Shown here: positions 1 to 6,444 of the stretch, piece after piece
How the letters are laid out: each line of letters opens with the position of its first letter
Position numbering within the stretch: position 1 is the stretch's first letter
Assembly: GCA_043778315.1 (NCBI GenBank)
Contig: JAYWGJ010000062.1
Coordinates: 1-9,414, forward strand
Length of the DNA: 9,414 nt
Reading direction: 5' to 3'
DNA from: JBEEMU01 sp043778315
GTDB taxonomy: Bacteria > Bacteroidota > Bacteroidia > Chitinophagales > Saprospiraceae
The notes under the pieces: generated by a model
Database searches by the model: none
What the model was told of the DNA's origin: nothing
Seen by the model: the letters and a program-made list of their open reading frames with translations, nothing else
Translations under genes and position numbers: made by a program

Positions 1-1
1 G

Positions 2-241
2 GCGAGCTATCACTTGACGGAAGTAGATGATTTTCAGACCTTGTTGAAAGAAAGAACAGCCGAAAGCGAAGCAAAAGGTAAAGCCGAGGGTAAAGCCGAA
101 GGCGAAGCACGAGGCAAGCAGCTCGCTGCCAAAATCCTAAAACGCTACCTCAAAGGCGTGGACAGCGCGGCTATTGCTGCGCAATTAGGCATCGCGTTGG
201 AGTTTGTGGAGCAGACTATCGCGGACTACGAAGCGGCGTAG
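2..241 (+). CDS. C-terminal fragment of a probable Rpn/PD-(D/E)XK-type nuclease (transposase-like)
   Basis: This is the 3' end of a gene that starts before the window. The reading frame is open from base 2 and stops with TAG at 239-241, so about 79 residues are visible. The first part is charged and repetitive, with alternating KAEG/EARG-type tetrads near residues 20-40 that are encoded by near-identical 12-base units. It is followed by a small helical segment (KILKRYLKGVDSAAIAAQLG) that looks like a helix-turn-helix-like end. Established knowledge: Gly-Lys/Glu/Arg tetrad repeats followed by such a short helical tail are typical of the C-terminus of Rpn-family recombination-promoting nucleases (PD-(D/E)XK transposase-like proteins). 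The catalytic domain lies outside the window, so the family call is inference. The TTG at 14 is an internal leucine codon, not a start. An unrelated protein with a low-complexity linker cannot be excluded. Confidence 0.6.
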   Translation, partial: ASYHLTEVDDFQTLLKERTAESEAKGKAEGKAEGEARGKQLAAKILKRYLKGVDSAAIAAQLGIALEFVEQTIADYEAA

Positions 242-317
242 TCGAGGTTGTTATTTTTTATAAAAAGCTACTTTATTTTTTTATAAAAATTCCAGCTACT
301 CCTTGAAATCTCCCATT

Positions 318-358
318 AAAAAAGGATTGATGCCCTATTATCGCATCAATCCTTTTTT
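318..358. terminator. Strong bidirectional Rho-independent terminator
   Basis: A near-perfect inverted repeat has left arm 318-333 (A-run followed by GGATTGATGC) and right arm 343-358 (GCATCAATCC followed by a T-run), around a 9-base loop. The GC-containing core is flanked by A6 on one side and T7 on the other, so it has the form of an intrinsic terminator on both strands. It lies between the convergent Rpn-like gene (+) and the T9SS type A gene (-) and would end transcription of both. Confidence 0.9.
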
Positions 359-391
359 TGATATTATAATTATAAAAATTGTTATAAAATC

Positions 392-1234
392 TTATTCTAC
401 AATCAATTTTTGTGTCAATGGCGTTGCCAACTCCTCGCTGCTAATTTGCACCAAATAGACTCCTTTTGCGATATTGGTAGGTAAAAATATAGTATTTGGT
501 TGCGCTGCAACGAGGTTTTCGGTGCTTTGCGCAATAGTTTTACCTGCTACGTCGCTGATGCGAACCGTTGCATTTTCTAGATTTTGGCTTACCAAACGAA
601 TAGCAAAACTGCCGTTGCTGCTTGGGTTCGGGAATATTTTGAAACTTTCCGCCGTAGCCGTACCGCGATTTTCGGTCGCCACGGGCGCAGCTATCAAAAT
701 ATCGTCTAAATGCACGAAGTAATCTGTACCCGAACCACCTGCGTTATTGATGCGGAAATCGAGACGGACGGTTTGACCCACAAACGCTGCTAAATCAATC
801 GTTTCGGTGATGAATGCAGTAGTTGGATTGGGCGTAGTGATTGTTTTTACGGTCGTGTAAATGCCTGCCGAATTAGCAATTTTCACTATCAACTTAGACC
901 CCGCAGGTATCGTCGTACTAAACGGCGTGCTTCCCACATAACTCGCAAAACGGTACGCAAAGCTGAGTTTGCAGCCCGCAGGCACGGGTTGTGTAAATAA
1001 CGGCGTTTCTAGCGTATCGAAGCCCGATGTTGCGCCGCAAGTATATTGCATCGCGTTGCTGTTAGCTACGCCGCGTCCCGAGTAGTTATTGATGTTTTTG
1101 GTCGTCCAACCCGCAGGCTTACCGAATGTAGCAACGGTATTAAAATTTTGGTCTAAAAGCACTTGCGCGGTTGCCGTTTGTAACGCTGCTTGTTGCAGAC
1201 ACGCTGCCATTAAAATAAGGATAATTTTTTTCAT
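392..1234 (-). CDS. Secreted protein with choice-of-anchor J-like domain and T9SS type A sorting domain
   Basis: This predicted 280-residue secreted protein is exported by Sec and then by the type IX system, to the cell surface or medium. The chosen ATG (1232-1234) is followed at once by a good signal peptide: MKK, a hydrophobic stretch, and a likely cleavage after ATA near residue 23. A further upstream ATG at 1297 would put 21 unsuitable residues before the signal peptide. Residues ~25-183 resemble the beta-sandwich choice-of-anchor J / cleaved-adhesin family: an N-terminal LLDQNFN followed by GW, a DTLETPLF strand, and a closing YFVHLDDILI strand. Residues ~195-280 are a Por secretion tail, with the FKIFPNPSSNG motif at 198-208, a VRISDVAGK strand and a terminal KGVYLVQI...KLIVE. 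There are two cysteines in the mature domain (C66, C88). The gene stands alone between a terminator and a divergent promoter region. The ligand or role of the beta-sandwich is unknown; carbohydrate or protein binding is the usual inference. Confidence 0.88.
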   Translation of the reverse strand: MKKIILILMAACLQQAALQTATAQVLLDQNFNTVATFGKPAGWTTKNINNYSGRGVANSNAMQYTCGATSGFDTLETPLFTQPVPAGCKLSFAYRFASYVGSTPFSTTIPAGSKLIVKIANSAGIYTTVKTITTPNPTTAFITETIDLAAFVGQTVRLDFRINNAGGSGTDYFVHLDDILIAAPVATENRGTATAESFKIFPNPSSNGSFAIRLVSQNLENATVRISDVAGKTIAQSTENLVAAQPNTIFLPTNIAKGVYLVQISSEELATPLTQKLIVE

Positions 1235-1284
1235 AAGGAAAGTAAATTTGTTATAATGAAAATGAAAGAAAGAAATATATTTTG

Positions 1285-1292
1285 CAAAATTA
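1285..1292 (-). promoter_or_regulatory. Candidate Bacteroidota -7 box for the T9SS type A gene
   Basis: On the minus strand these bases read TAATTTTG, an exact match to the Bacteroidota primary-sigma -7 consensus TAnnTTTG. The box lies about 50 bases upstream of the ATG at 1234, a sensible leader length. No TTG-type -33 element is visible at the usual spacing, so the call rests on the -7 box alone and may be a chance match in AT-rich DNA. Confidence 0.35.
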
Positions 1293-1368
1293 GACAATTA
1301 ATATCAGTTTTTAGATTATTGTAATTAATTTTACACTTTTATTCTATATAATATAGCATTGCAAGAAT

Positions 1369-2052
1369 ATGGAAACGGTTATTTCGTTACAAAATACCTC
1401 AATTTATCAGCAGGGCGCGCTCATTTTGAACAATGTGAATCTCACTATGGCGGAGGGCGAACTCTGTTACCTCATCGGGCGGACGGGTACGGGCAAAAGC
1501 TCGCTGCTCAAAACGCTCTATGGTGAGCTGCCGCTCACGAATGGCGCGGGCGTTGTAGCGGGTTTCGACCTCGCCAAAATAGACTGGAAAAGTATTCCGT
1601 TGCTGCGCCGCCGCTTAGGTATCGTGTTCCAAGATTTTAGTTTATTGAGCGACCGCTCGGTTGCCGACAACCTCAAATTTGTGCTACAAGCGACGGGCTG
1701 GACGGACAAAAAAGCGATGACACAGCGAATAGGAGAGGTGTTGTCGCAGGTTAGTATTGCCAATAAAGAAAATAAATTGCCGCACGAACTCTCTGGTGGC
1801 GAACAGCAGCGCGTAGCGATTGCGCGCGCACTGCTCAACCGTCCTGCTATCATTTTGGCGGATGAGCCGACTGGAAATCTTGACCCCGAAACCTCCGACG
1901 AAATTCTTTTATTGCTCCGCAAACTCGCCTTAGAGGACAACACCGCCGTACTGATGGCAACGCATGATTATCTGATTTTAGAGAAATTTTCAGCGCGTAT
2001 TTTACGCTGCACAGGCGGCGAATTGGTGGACGAACGCAGCGTAAAAATATAG
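1369..2052 (+). CDS. ftsE: FtsE-like ABC transporter ATP-binding protein
   Basis: This 227-residue cytoplasmic ABC ATPase has every expected motif: Walker A GRTGTGKSS (37-45), Q-loop Gln88 in VFQDF, signature LSGGEQQ (141-147), Walker B IILADEP (161-167), D-loop GNLD (169-172) and the H-loop histidine 199 in MATHD. The combination of IPLLRRRLGIVFQDFSLL with a D-R-S/T-V segment and an ADEPTGNLDPETS Walker B region is characteristic of FtsE, which pairs with the membrane protein FtsX to control peptidoglycan hydrolases at division. Length is normal for FtsE (~220-230). No ftsX is present in the window; in Bacteroidota the two genes are often apart (family knowledge). The ATG at 1369 follows the promoter region shared with the divergent T9SS gene, and no clear Shine-Dalgarno sequence is seen. 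The next gene begins 59 bases after the stop and may be co-transcribed. A LolD/MacB-type ATPase is the main alternative but fits less well. Confidence 0.82.
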   Translation: METVISLQNTSIYQQGALILNNVNLTMAEGELCYLIGRTGTGKSSLLKTLYGELPLTNGAGVVAGFDLAKIDWKSIPLLRRRLGIVFQDFSLLSDRSVADNLKFVLQATGWTDKKAMTQRIGEVLSQVSIANKENKLPHELSGGEQQRVAIARALLNRPAIILADEPTGNLDPETSDEILLLLRKLALEDNTAVLMATHDYLILEKFSARILRCTGGELVDERSVKI

Positions 2053-2098
2053 TATTAAAAGTATTATTACAATTAATTATTATAACCAATTACTTGAT

Positions 2099-2104
2099 AA
2101 GGAG
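2099..2104 (+). promoter_or_regulatory. Shine-Dalgarno sequence of the DUF1569 gene
   Basis: AAGGAG lies 7 bases before the ATG at 2112. It is the only strong ribosome binding site seen ahead of any gene in this window. It decides the start at 2112 over the in-frame TTG at 2094, which would place this sequence inside the coding region. Confidence 0.7.
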
Positions 2105-2111
2105 TAAAGTA

Positions 2112-2582
2112 ATGAGTAAACTAGAACAACAATTAGCAGAAATATCCGCTAAAATAGAATACCGCGACGCATTGGTAAGCAGTGTATCTGCGGTGTCGGT
2201 GGCGTGGCATATCGACCATATTTTGATGGTGATGAAAGGTATTACCGAAAGGCTAAAAACCTCCGAGCCTGACAAATATCGCTGGAAATTCAGCTTTTTT
2301 AGAATAGGAATTTTTTTGACGGGTAAAATTCAACGCGGATTAGGTAAAGCTCCGAAAGCAAGTCGTCCACCTGCTGATATTGACCTCGATTTGTTGCAAA
2401 AACATTTCGAATCCGCATCTAATAGTATTAAAGAAATAGTGAATTTAGACAAAAATTTGTACTTCGAACACCCGTATTTTGGACATTTGAAACTAAAAGA
2501 TAGCATTCGTTTTTTGGAAATACACAACGCGCATCATTTGGCTATCATTAATGATATTATAAAAAACGGCGTGCGGGTTTAA
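2112..2582 (+). CDS. DUF1569 / DinB-like four-helix putative metalloprotein
   Basis: The product is a 156-residue soluble, mainly helical protein of the DinB/YfiT-like superfamily, closest in appearance to DUF1569. Visible support: an early helix with W-H-I-D-H (His33, His36), a central segment FLTGKIQRGLGKAPKASRPP typical of DUF1569, then HPYFGHLKLKDSIRFLEIHNAHHLAII near residues 120-146. The His33, His138 and His142 positions fit the three-histidine metal site of this fold. Length is normal for the family (~150). Some DinB-fold proteins act as thiol-dependent transferases, but the role of DUF1569 members is not established, so I assign no reaction. The ATG at 2112 is chosen because of the AAGGAG 7 bases upstream. 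The last codons and the TAA stop lie inside a 20-base perfect palindrome (2571-2590), so the C-terminal residues GVRV may derive from an inserted palindromic element. Confidence 0.75.
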   Translation: MSKLEQQLAEISAKIEYRDALVSSVSAVSVAWHIDHILMVMKGITERLKTSEPDKYRWKFSFFRIGIFLTGKIQRGLGKAPKASRPPADIDLDLLQKHFESASNSIKEIVNLDKNLYFEHPYFGHLKLKDSIRFLEIHNAHHLAIINDIIKNGVRV

Positions 2583-2626
2583 ACCCGCACAGAATAACAC
2601 AGACGGGTTCAAATCTGTGCGCCGTT
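2565..2626. repeat. Compact double-hairpin palindromic element (REP/MITE-like candidate)
   Basis: Three nested inverted repeats are packed into 62 bases. An outer 7-base pair, AACGGCG (2565-2571) with CGCCGTT (2620-2626), encloses a perfect 20-base palindrome (2571-2590, arms GTGCGGG/CCCGCAC) and a second hairpin with arms CACAGA (2598-2603) and TCTGTG (2614-2619). Folded, it would make a three-way junction. The two inner hairpins resemble each other (GCGGGTTTAAA versus ACGGGTTCAAA). The element is far more GC-rich than the AT-rich spacer after it. On the minus strand its outer arm runs into a T6 tract; on the plus strand a GTGTTTTT follows. It could be a dispersed palindromic repeat, a transcription terminator or an mRNA 3'-end stabiliser, and these are not exclusive. 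Copy number cannot be judged from one window. Confidence 0.6.
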
Positions 2627-2688
2627 GTGTTTTTACACTGAGGTTTCTCTTAAACTGAAAATTCTAATAAATTTACAATTTATCTAAT

Positions 2689-4743
2689 TTGACGGACGAA
2701 TTTAAAATAAAATCGCGGTACACCGTTGCTGACCGCGAAGGCATTACGCACCTGCGTTTTGGTGCAGGAACGCCGCCATTTTTGCGCGGACCGTACAGCA
2801 GTATGTACCTCACTAATCCTTGGACGATACGGCAATACGCGGGTTTTAGTACCGCCGTAGCGAGTAATGCGTTTTATCGCCGCAACCTCGCGAGCGGACA
2901 AACGGGCTTGTCGGTTGCTTTTGATTTAGCGACGCATCGCGGTTACGACAGTGATCACGAACGGGTGCGCGGCGACGTAGGAAAAGCAGGCGTTGCGATA
3001 GATAGCGTAGAGGATATGAAAATCCTTTTTGACCAAATTCCTTTGGATAAAATGAGCGTTTCGATGACGATGAACGGCGCGGTTATTCCCGTTATCGCCT
3101 TTTATATCGTGGCTGCCGAAGAGCAAGGAGTCGCTGCGGCGCAACTGAGCGGCACGATTCAAAACGATATTTTGAAGGAGTTTATGGTGCGCAATACCTA
3201 TATTTATCCGCCGACGGCGAGTATGCGCATCATCTCCGATATTTTTGCTTACACGAGTAAAAATATGCCCAAATTCAATTCCATCAGCATTTCGGGCTAC
3301 CATATACAAGAGGCTGGCGGGACTGCCGAAATAGAATTGGCTTATACTTTGGCGGACGGATTGGAGTATTTGCGCGCAGGCGTTGCGGTTGGTTTAGATA
3401 TTGATAGTTTTGCGCCGCGTCTGTCCTTTTTTTGGGGAATAGGCATGGACTTTTTTATGGAAATAGCCAAAATGCGTGCAGCGCGGCTGCTTTGGGCGAA
3501 AATAGTACAACAGTTTAACCCAAAATCGGATAAATCGCTCGCTTTACGCACGCATTGTCAAACCTCGGGCTGGTCGCTGACCGAACAAGACCCGTACAAT
3601 AATATTGCGCGTACCGCGATTGAGGCTTTTGCGGCTATCAACGGCGGCACGCAGAGCCTACACACGAACGCCCTCGACGAAGCGATTGCGCTCCCGACCG
3701 AAGCGTCCGCGAAAATCGCACGCGACACACAATTATATATACAGCAAGAAACGGACATCACAAAATCGGTCGACCCGTGGGCGGGCAGCTATTATGTGGA
3801 ACGCCTCACGCACGACCTCGCCGCACGAACATGGGAACTGATAACCGAAGTAGAGACGCTCGGCGGCATGGCGAAAGCGATAGAAAACGGCTTACCAAAA
3901 CTCCGCATCGAGGAAGCGGCAGCTCGTAAACAAGCGCGTATAGATAGCGGTAAAGATGCGATTGTCGGCGTAAATTTGTTCCGTTTGGACAAAGAAGACC
4001 CGATGGAAATATTGGAAATAGACAATACCGCCGTTCGGGAGGCGCAGCTAGAACGCTTGAAAAACCTAAAATCTACGCGAGATGAAGCGGCAGTACAAGC
4101 CGCCTTGACGCAACTAACCGAAGCAGCCCGTGACCCAAAAGCGAATTTGCTCGAGGCGGCGGTGATAGCAGCGCGCTTGCGCGCAACTTTGGGCGAAATC
4201 AGCGACGCGATGGAAGTGGTTTTTGGTCGGTATAAAGCGGTAATTCGCACGGTAAGTGGCGTGTATAGTAGCGAATTGACGATGAACGCAGATTTTAGAA
4301 TGGCGCAGCAGCTCGCCGATACTTTCGCGGAGCTGGACGGCAGACGACCGCGTATTTTGGTGGCGAAGCTCGGGCAAGACGGTCACGACCGTGGCGCGAA
4401 GGTAATCGCTACCTCATTTGCTGATTTGGGTTTTGATGTGGACGTGGGTCCGCTATTTCAAACGCCCGCCGAAGCGGTGCGTCAGGCGACCGAAAACGAT
4501 GTCCATATATTGGGCATTTCGTCGCTCGCGGCAGGACACAAAACGCTTGTTCCCGAAGCGATAGCCGAACTCGCTGCGCTTGGGCGCGCCGATATTCGCG
4601 TGGTGGTTGGCGGCGTAATTCCTACGCAAGACTACGACTTTTTGTACGCCGCAGGCGTGTCGGACGTGTTCGGTCCGGGTACGATTATCGCCCGCGCCGC
4701 TATCAAAATTTTAGAAAAAATGATAGCCGATTATAGCGAATAA
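2689..4743 (+). CDS. scpA: Methylmalonyl-CoA mutase, large (catalytic) subunit, adenosylcobalamin-dependent
   Basis: This 684-residue enzyme interconverts (R)-methylmalonyl-CoA and succinyl-CoA by a B12 radical mechanism in the cytoplasm (propionate and succinate metabolism). The catalytic barrel is highly conserved: RGPY (33-36), WTIRQYAGFST (45-55), SVAFDLATHRGYDSDH, SMTMNGAV, RNTYIYPP (168-175) and GYHIQEAG (203-210). By alignment with the Propionibacterium enzyme, Tyr50 and Arg168 match Tyr89 and Arg207, which select the methylmalonyl carboxylate over isobutyryl substrates, and His205 matches His244. The C-terminal cobalamin domain has D564-x-H566-x-x-G569, S611-x-L613 and G641-G642; His566 is the lower cobalt ligand. 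No ATG lies between the upstream in-frame stop (2668-2670) and TTG 2689, so TTG is the likely start. The N-terminus is about 30-45 residues shorter than in most large subunits. No mutA precedes it. The next gene starts 23 bases after the stop. Confidence 0.93.
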   Translation: MTDEFKIKSRYTVADREGITHLRFGAGTPPFLRGPYSSMYLTNPWTIRQYAGFSTAVASNAFYRRNLASGQTGLSVAFDLATHRGYDSDHERVRGDVGKAGVAIDSVEDMKILFDQIPLDKMSVSMTMNGAVIPVIAFYIVAAEEQGVAAAQLSGTIQNDILKEFMVRNTYIYPPTASMRIISDIFAYTSKNMPKFNSISISGYHIQEAGGTAEIELAYTLADGLEYLRAGVAVGLDIDSFAPRLSFFWGIGMDFFMEIAKMRAARLLWAKIVQQFNPKSDKSLALRTHCQTSGWSLTEQDPYNNIARTAIEAFAAINGGTQSLHTNALDEAIALPTEASAKIARDTQLYIQQETDITKSVDPWAGSYYVERLTHDLAARTWELITEVETLGGMAKAIENGLPKLRIEEAAARKQARIDSGKDAIVGVNLFRLDKEDPMEILEIDNTAVREAQLERLKNLKSTRDEAAVQAALTQLTEAARDPKANLLEAAVIAARLRATLGEISDAMEVVFGRYKAVIRTVSGVYSSELTMNADFRMAQQLADTFAELDGRRPRILVAKLGQDGHDRGAKVIATSFADLGFDVDVGPLFQTPAEAVRQATENDVHILGISSLAAGHKTLVPEAIAELAALGRADIRVVVGGVIPTQDYDFLYAAGVSDVFGPGTIIARAAIKILEKMIADYSE

Positions 4744-4766
4744 ACTATTGATTATCAATTATCATT

Positions 4767-6248
4767 TTGCGTATTTCCTCCCTTTTTTACATCAGTATTT
4801 TATTTTTGGCAACGCTGCTCGTGCGTTTGCCTACGCTCGACCGTCCGCTCTCCAAACACCATGAATTTAACAACGCGATGGTGCTGCGTACCGCTTTGGT
4901 TTGGCAGCAAAACGGTATGGCGAAATACCATTACGCGCCTATCAGCAACTACGATACGCCTTACGACCGCGACCCGTTTACAGACAAATTTTCTTACGAC
5001 GGCAACGACTATTATTTGTCGTTCGGACCCATGATGTTTTATCTGCCTTACGCTTTTATGCAGCTTTCTGGTTTAGCGATAAGCAATCTTAACGTGCAGA
5101 TATTCAACCTATTATGGTTTTTATTAACCCTAATCTGCTTGTCGCGACTACTCCGATTATTAGCTGCGCAATACCATATTAGTACACCAAAAAGCGGCGA
5201 TAAATTTATCAAAATAGCGTTATTGGGCTATGCTTTTTCCCCCGCTATACTGTGGTTTCAGGGCAATAGTTTTTGTCACGAAATCGCGGTTTTGCCGTTT
5301 TTATTGACGACTATTTATTATTTTGCACGGTTTTGGACAACCAATAATCTAAAAAAATACGAATTATTTTTAGTCGCTATCAATTCATTTTTGATGATTT
5401 ATAGCGACTGGATTGGCGTACTCGTTTTGGCGTGGATAAGTGTTTTTTGCAGCTATAATTTTTTTATTACCAACCAAAAACGCTTTCTGTATTTTATAAT
5501 CGCAGCCGTAAGCATAGCCGCTTTTTCTATTGGATTTATAGTTTGGCAATATTCGTTAGTCGGCGGATTTGCGGCGTATTGTCGCGGAATGCAAACGCGG
5601 GTAGCTACGCGCTCAGGCTTCGAATTTATGTTTTTAATCAATATCATTAAAAACTATATGATAGCTTATCTGCCGCTTTTATTGGCTATTTTTATAGGAA
5701 TTGTATTATTACAATACAAAAAAATAAAATTAAATCAAGCCGCTTTTTTTAATCCAATTATTGTATTATCAATATTAATAATACTCAGTCATCATTTTCT
5801 TTTATTAGAGTTTACGCAACGGCACGACTATTCTGCGGTAAAAAGCGGTTGGCTAATAGCCTACTTTTTTGCTTGTATTTATTATGAATTACAGCCATTA
5901 TTACCAAAAAAAGCCTATTTTTTACTTGTTTTTATCGTTTTTGGTGGCGTATTGCAATATTATTATATCAATCGTCCTGGCGCGTACAATCAGAACGATG
6001 ACGCTTACGCAGCGATGCAAGAAGTCGGCGCGAGTATAGCCGAGCAGAGTAGGGGAGAGGAGTTTGTTTTTGTGAGCGACTCCGATTTTGATACACCGCA
6101 AGTGCAGTTTTATGCGCGTCGAACGCCGCATTTCGTAGCAACTATTGATAGCTGTCGTAGCTTTTTGCAGCGTGCGCATCTGCCGAAAGGCGTATTTTTT
6201 GACATCAAAAATCAAAAAATAATTGCTGTCACACATATCGAAAATTAA
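4767..6248 (+). CDS. Multi-pass membrane protein, probable GT-C fold (ArnT/PMT-like) glycosyltransferase
   Basis: The 493-residue protein is very hydrophobic. About 10-12 membrane segments are visible, roughly at residues 5-19, 88-103, 112-130, 147-163, 171-190, 198-213, 216-236, 239-261, 290-314, 329-348, 361-376 and 382-400, followed by a ~90-residue soluble tail. After the first segment comes RLPTLDRPLSKHHEFN (20-35), then a long loop rich in Tyr and Asp with FGPMMFYLPYAFM. An acidic residue in the first periplasmic loop followed by such a loop is the usual arrangement in GT-C enzymes that use polyprenyl-phosphate sugars, with Glu33 the candidate catalytic acid. No specific family is certain, so donor and acceptor are not assigned. 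The only start after the in-frame stop at 4749-4751 that keeps the N-terminal signal-anchor is TTG 4767. The 23-base gap to the mutase suggests co-transcription, though no functional link is evident. Confidence 0.65.
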   Translation: MRISSLFYISILFLATLLVRLPTLDRPLSKHHEFNNAMVLRTALVWQQNGMAKYHYAPISNYDTPYDRDPFTDKFSYDGNDYYLSFGPMMFYLPYAFMQLSGLAISNLNVQIFNLLWFLLTLICLSRLLRLLAAQYHISTPKSGDKFIKIALLGYAFSPAILWFQGNSFCHEIAVLPFLLTTIYYFARFWTTNNLKKYELFLVAINSFLMIYSDWIGVLVLAWISVFCSYNFFITNQKRFLYFIIAAVSIAAFSIGFIVWQYSLVGGFAAYCRGMQTRVATRSGFEFMFLINIIKNYMIAYLPLLLAIFIGIVLLQYKKIKLNQAAFFNPIIVLSILIILSHHFLLLEFTQRHDYSAVKSGWLIAYFFACIYYELQPLLPKKAYFLLVFIVFGGVLQYYYINRPGAYNQNDDAYAAMQEVGASIAEQSRGEEFVFVSDSDFDTPQVQFYARRTPHFVATIDSCRSFLQRAHLPKGVFFDIKNQKIIAVTHIEN

Positions 6249-6327
6249 TAAAATTTTTTTACTCCGTCAAAATCTTCCTTTTAAATTTTTAAAAATTAAA
6301 GTTACGAACTAACCCAAATTAAAAACA

Positions 6328-6378
6328 TAGCACAAATAGCACAAAATGATATTCGGATATTCGGATATTCGGATATTC
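6328..6378. repeat. Short tandem repeats: 9-base unit x2 then 8-base unit x3.9
   Basis: TAGCACAAA occurs twice in tandem at 6328-6345. Almost directly after it, the unit GATATTCG repeats 3.9 times with no mismatch at 6348-6378. Both lie in the non-coding stretch after the GT-C gene stop and before the terminator at 6387. The perfect identity suggests slippage-prone, recently expanded repeats. The same 8-mer ATTCGGAT recurs at the right edge of the window (9403-9410). Confidence 0.85.
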
Positions 6379-6386
6379 TACACCAT

Positions 6387-6426
6387 AAAAAAACACCACT
6401 ACCGTTCCCGATAGTGGTGTTTTTTT
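6387..6426. terminator. Strong bidirectional Rho-independent terminator
   Basis: Left arm 6387-6401 (A7 then CACCACTA) pairs perfectly with right arm 6412-6426 (TAGTGGTG then a T-run) around a 10-base loop. The GC-containing stem has A7 before it and T7 after it, so it works in both directions. It lies between the convergent GT-C gene (+) and the T9SS type B gene (-), 18 bases from the end of the latter. Confidence 0.92.
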
Positions 6427-6444
6427 TAGTATTTTTACTTTTCT

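Noticed and set aside
254..289. Two TTTTTTATAAAAA segments 23 bases apart after the first gene
   Set aside because: They are pure A/T, self-complementary and short. They may add to termination but cannot be told from AT-rich background.
1235..1297. Upstream ATG at 1297 for the T9SS type A gene
   Set aside because: It would add 21 residues before a typical MKK signal peptide and cover the candidate promoter box at 1285-1292.
2094..2111. In-frame TTG at 2094 as the start of the DUF1569 gene
   Set aside because: It would put the clear Shine-Dalgarno AAGGAG inside the coding region. ATG 2112 has ideal spacing to it and gives a normal family length.
2565..2627. tRNA-like arrangement: a 7-base outer stem with a GGTTCAAATC-like segment just before its 3' strand
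   Set aside because: The hairpin that contains GGTTCAAATC has a 12-base loop and a 6-base stem instead of a 5+7 T-arm. The other arm is a perfect palindrome rather than D and anticodon arms, the total is too short, and it overlaps a coding region. It is more likely a palindromic repeat.
2583..2688. Possible missing N-terminus of the mutase in another frame (frameshift or broken gene)
   Set aside because: The three plus frames upstream contain stops and no sequence like the known N-terminal arm. The region is occupied by the palindromic element and AT-rich spacer.
3792..4250. Long open frame on the minus strand opposite the mutase
   Set aside because: It is rich in Ser, Ala and Arg with no recognisable domain, and it lies wholly antisense to a very well conserved gene, so it is a composition by-product.
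6277..6300. AT-only palindrome AATTTTTAAAAATT after the GT-C gene
   Set aside because: It has no GC in the stem and breaks down just outside the core. The real terminator is at 6387-6426.
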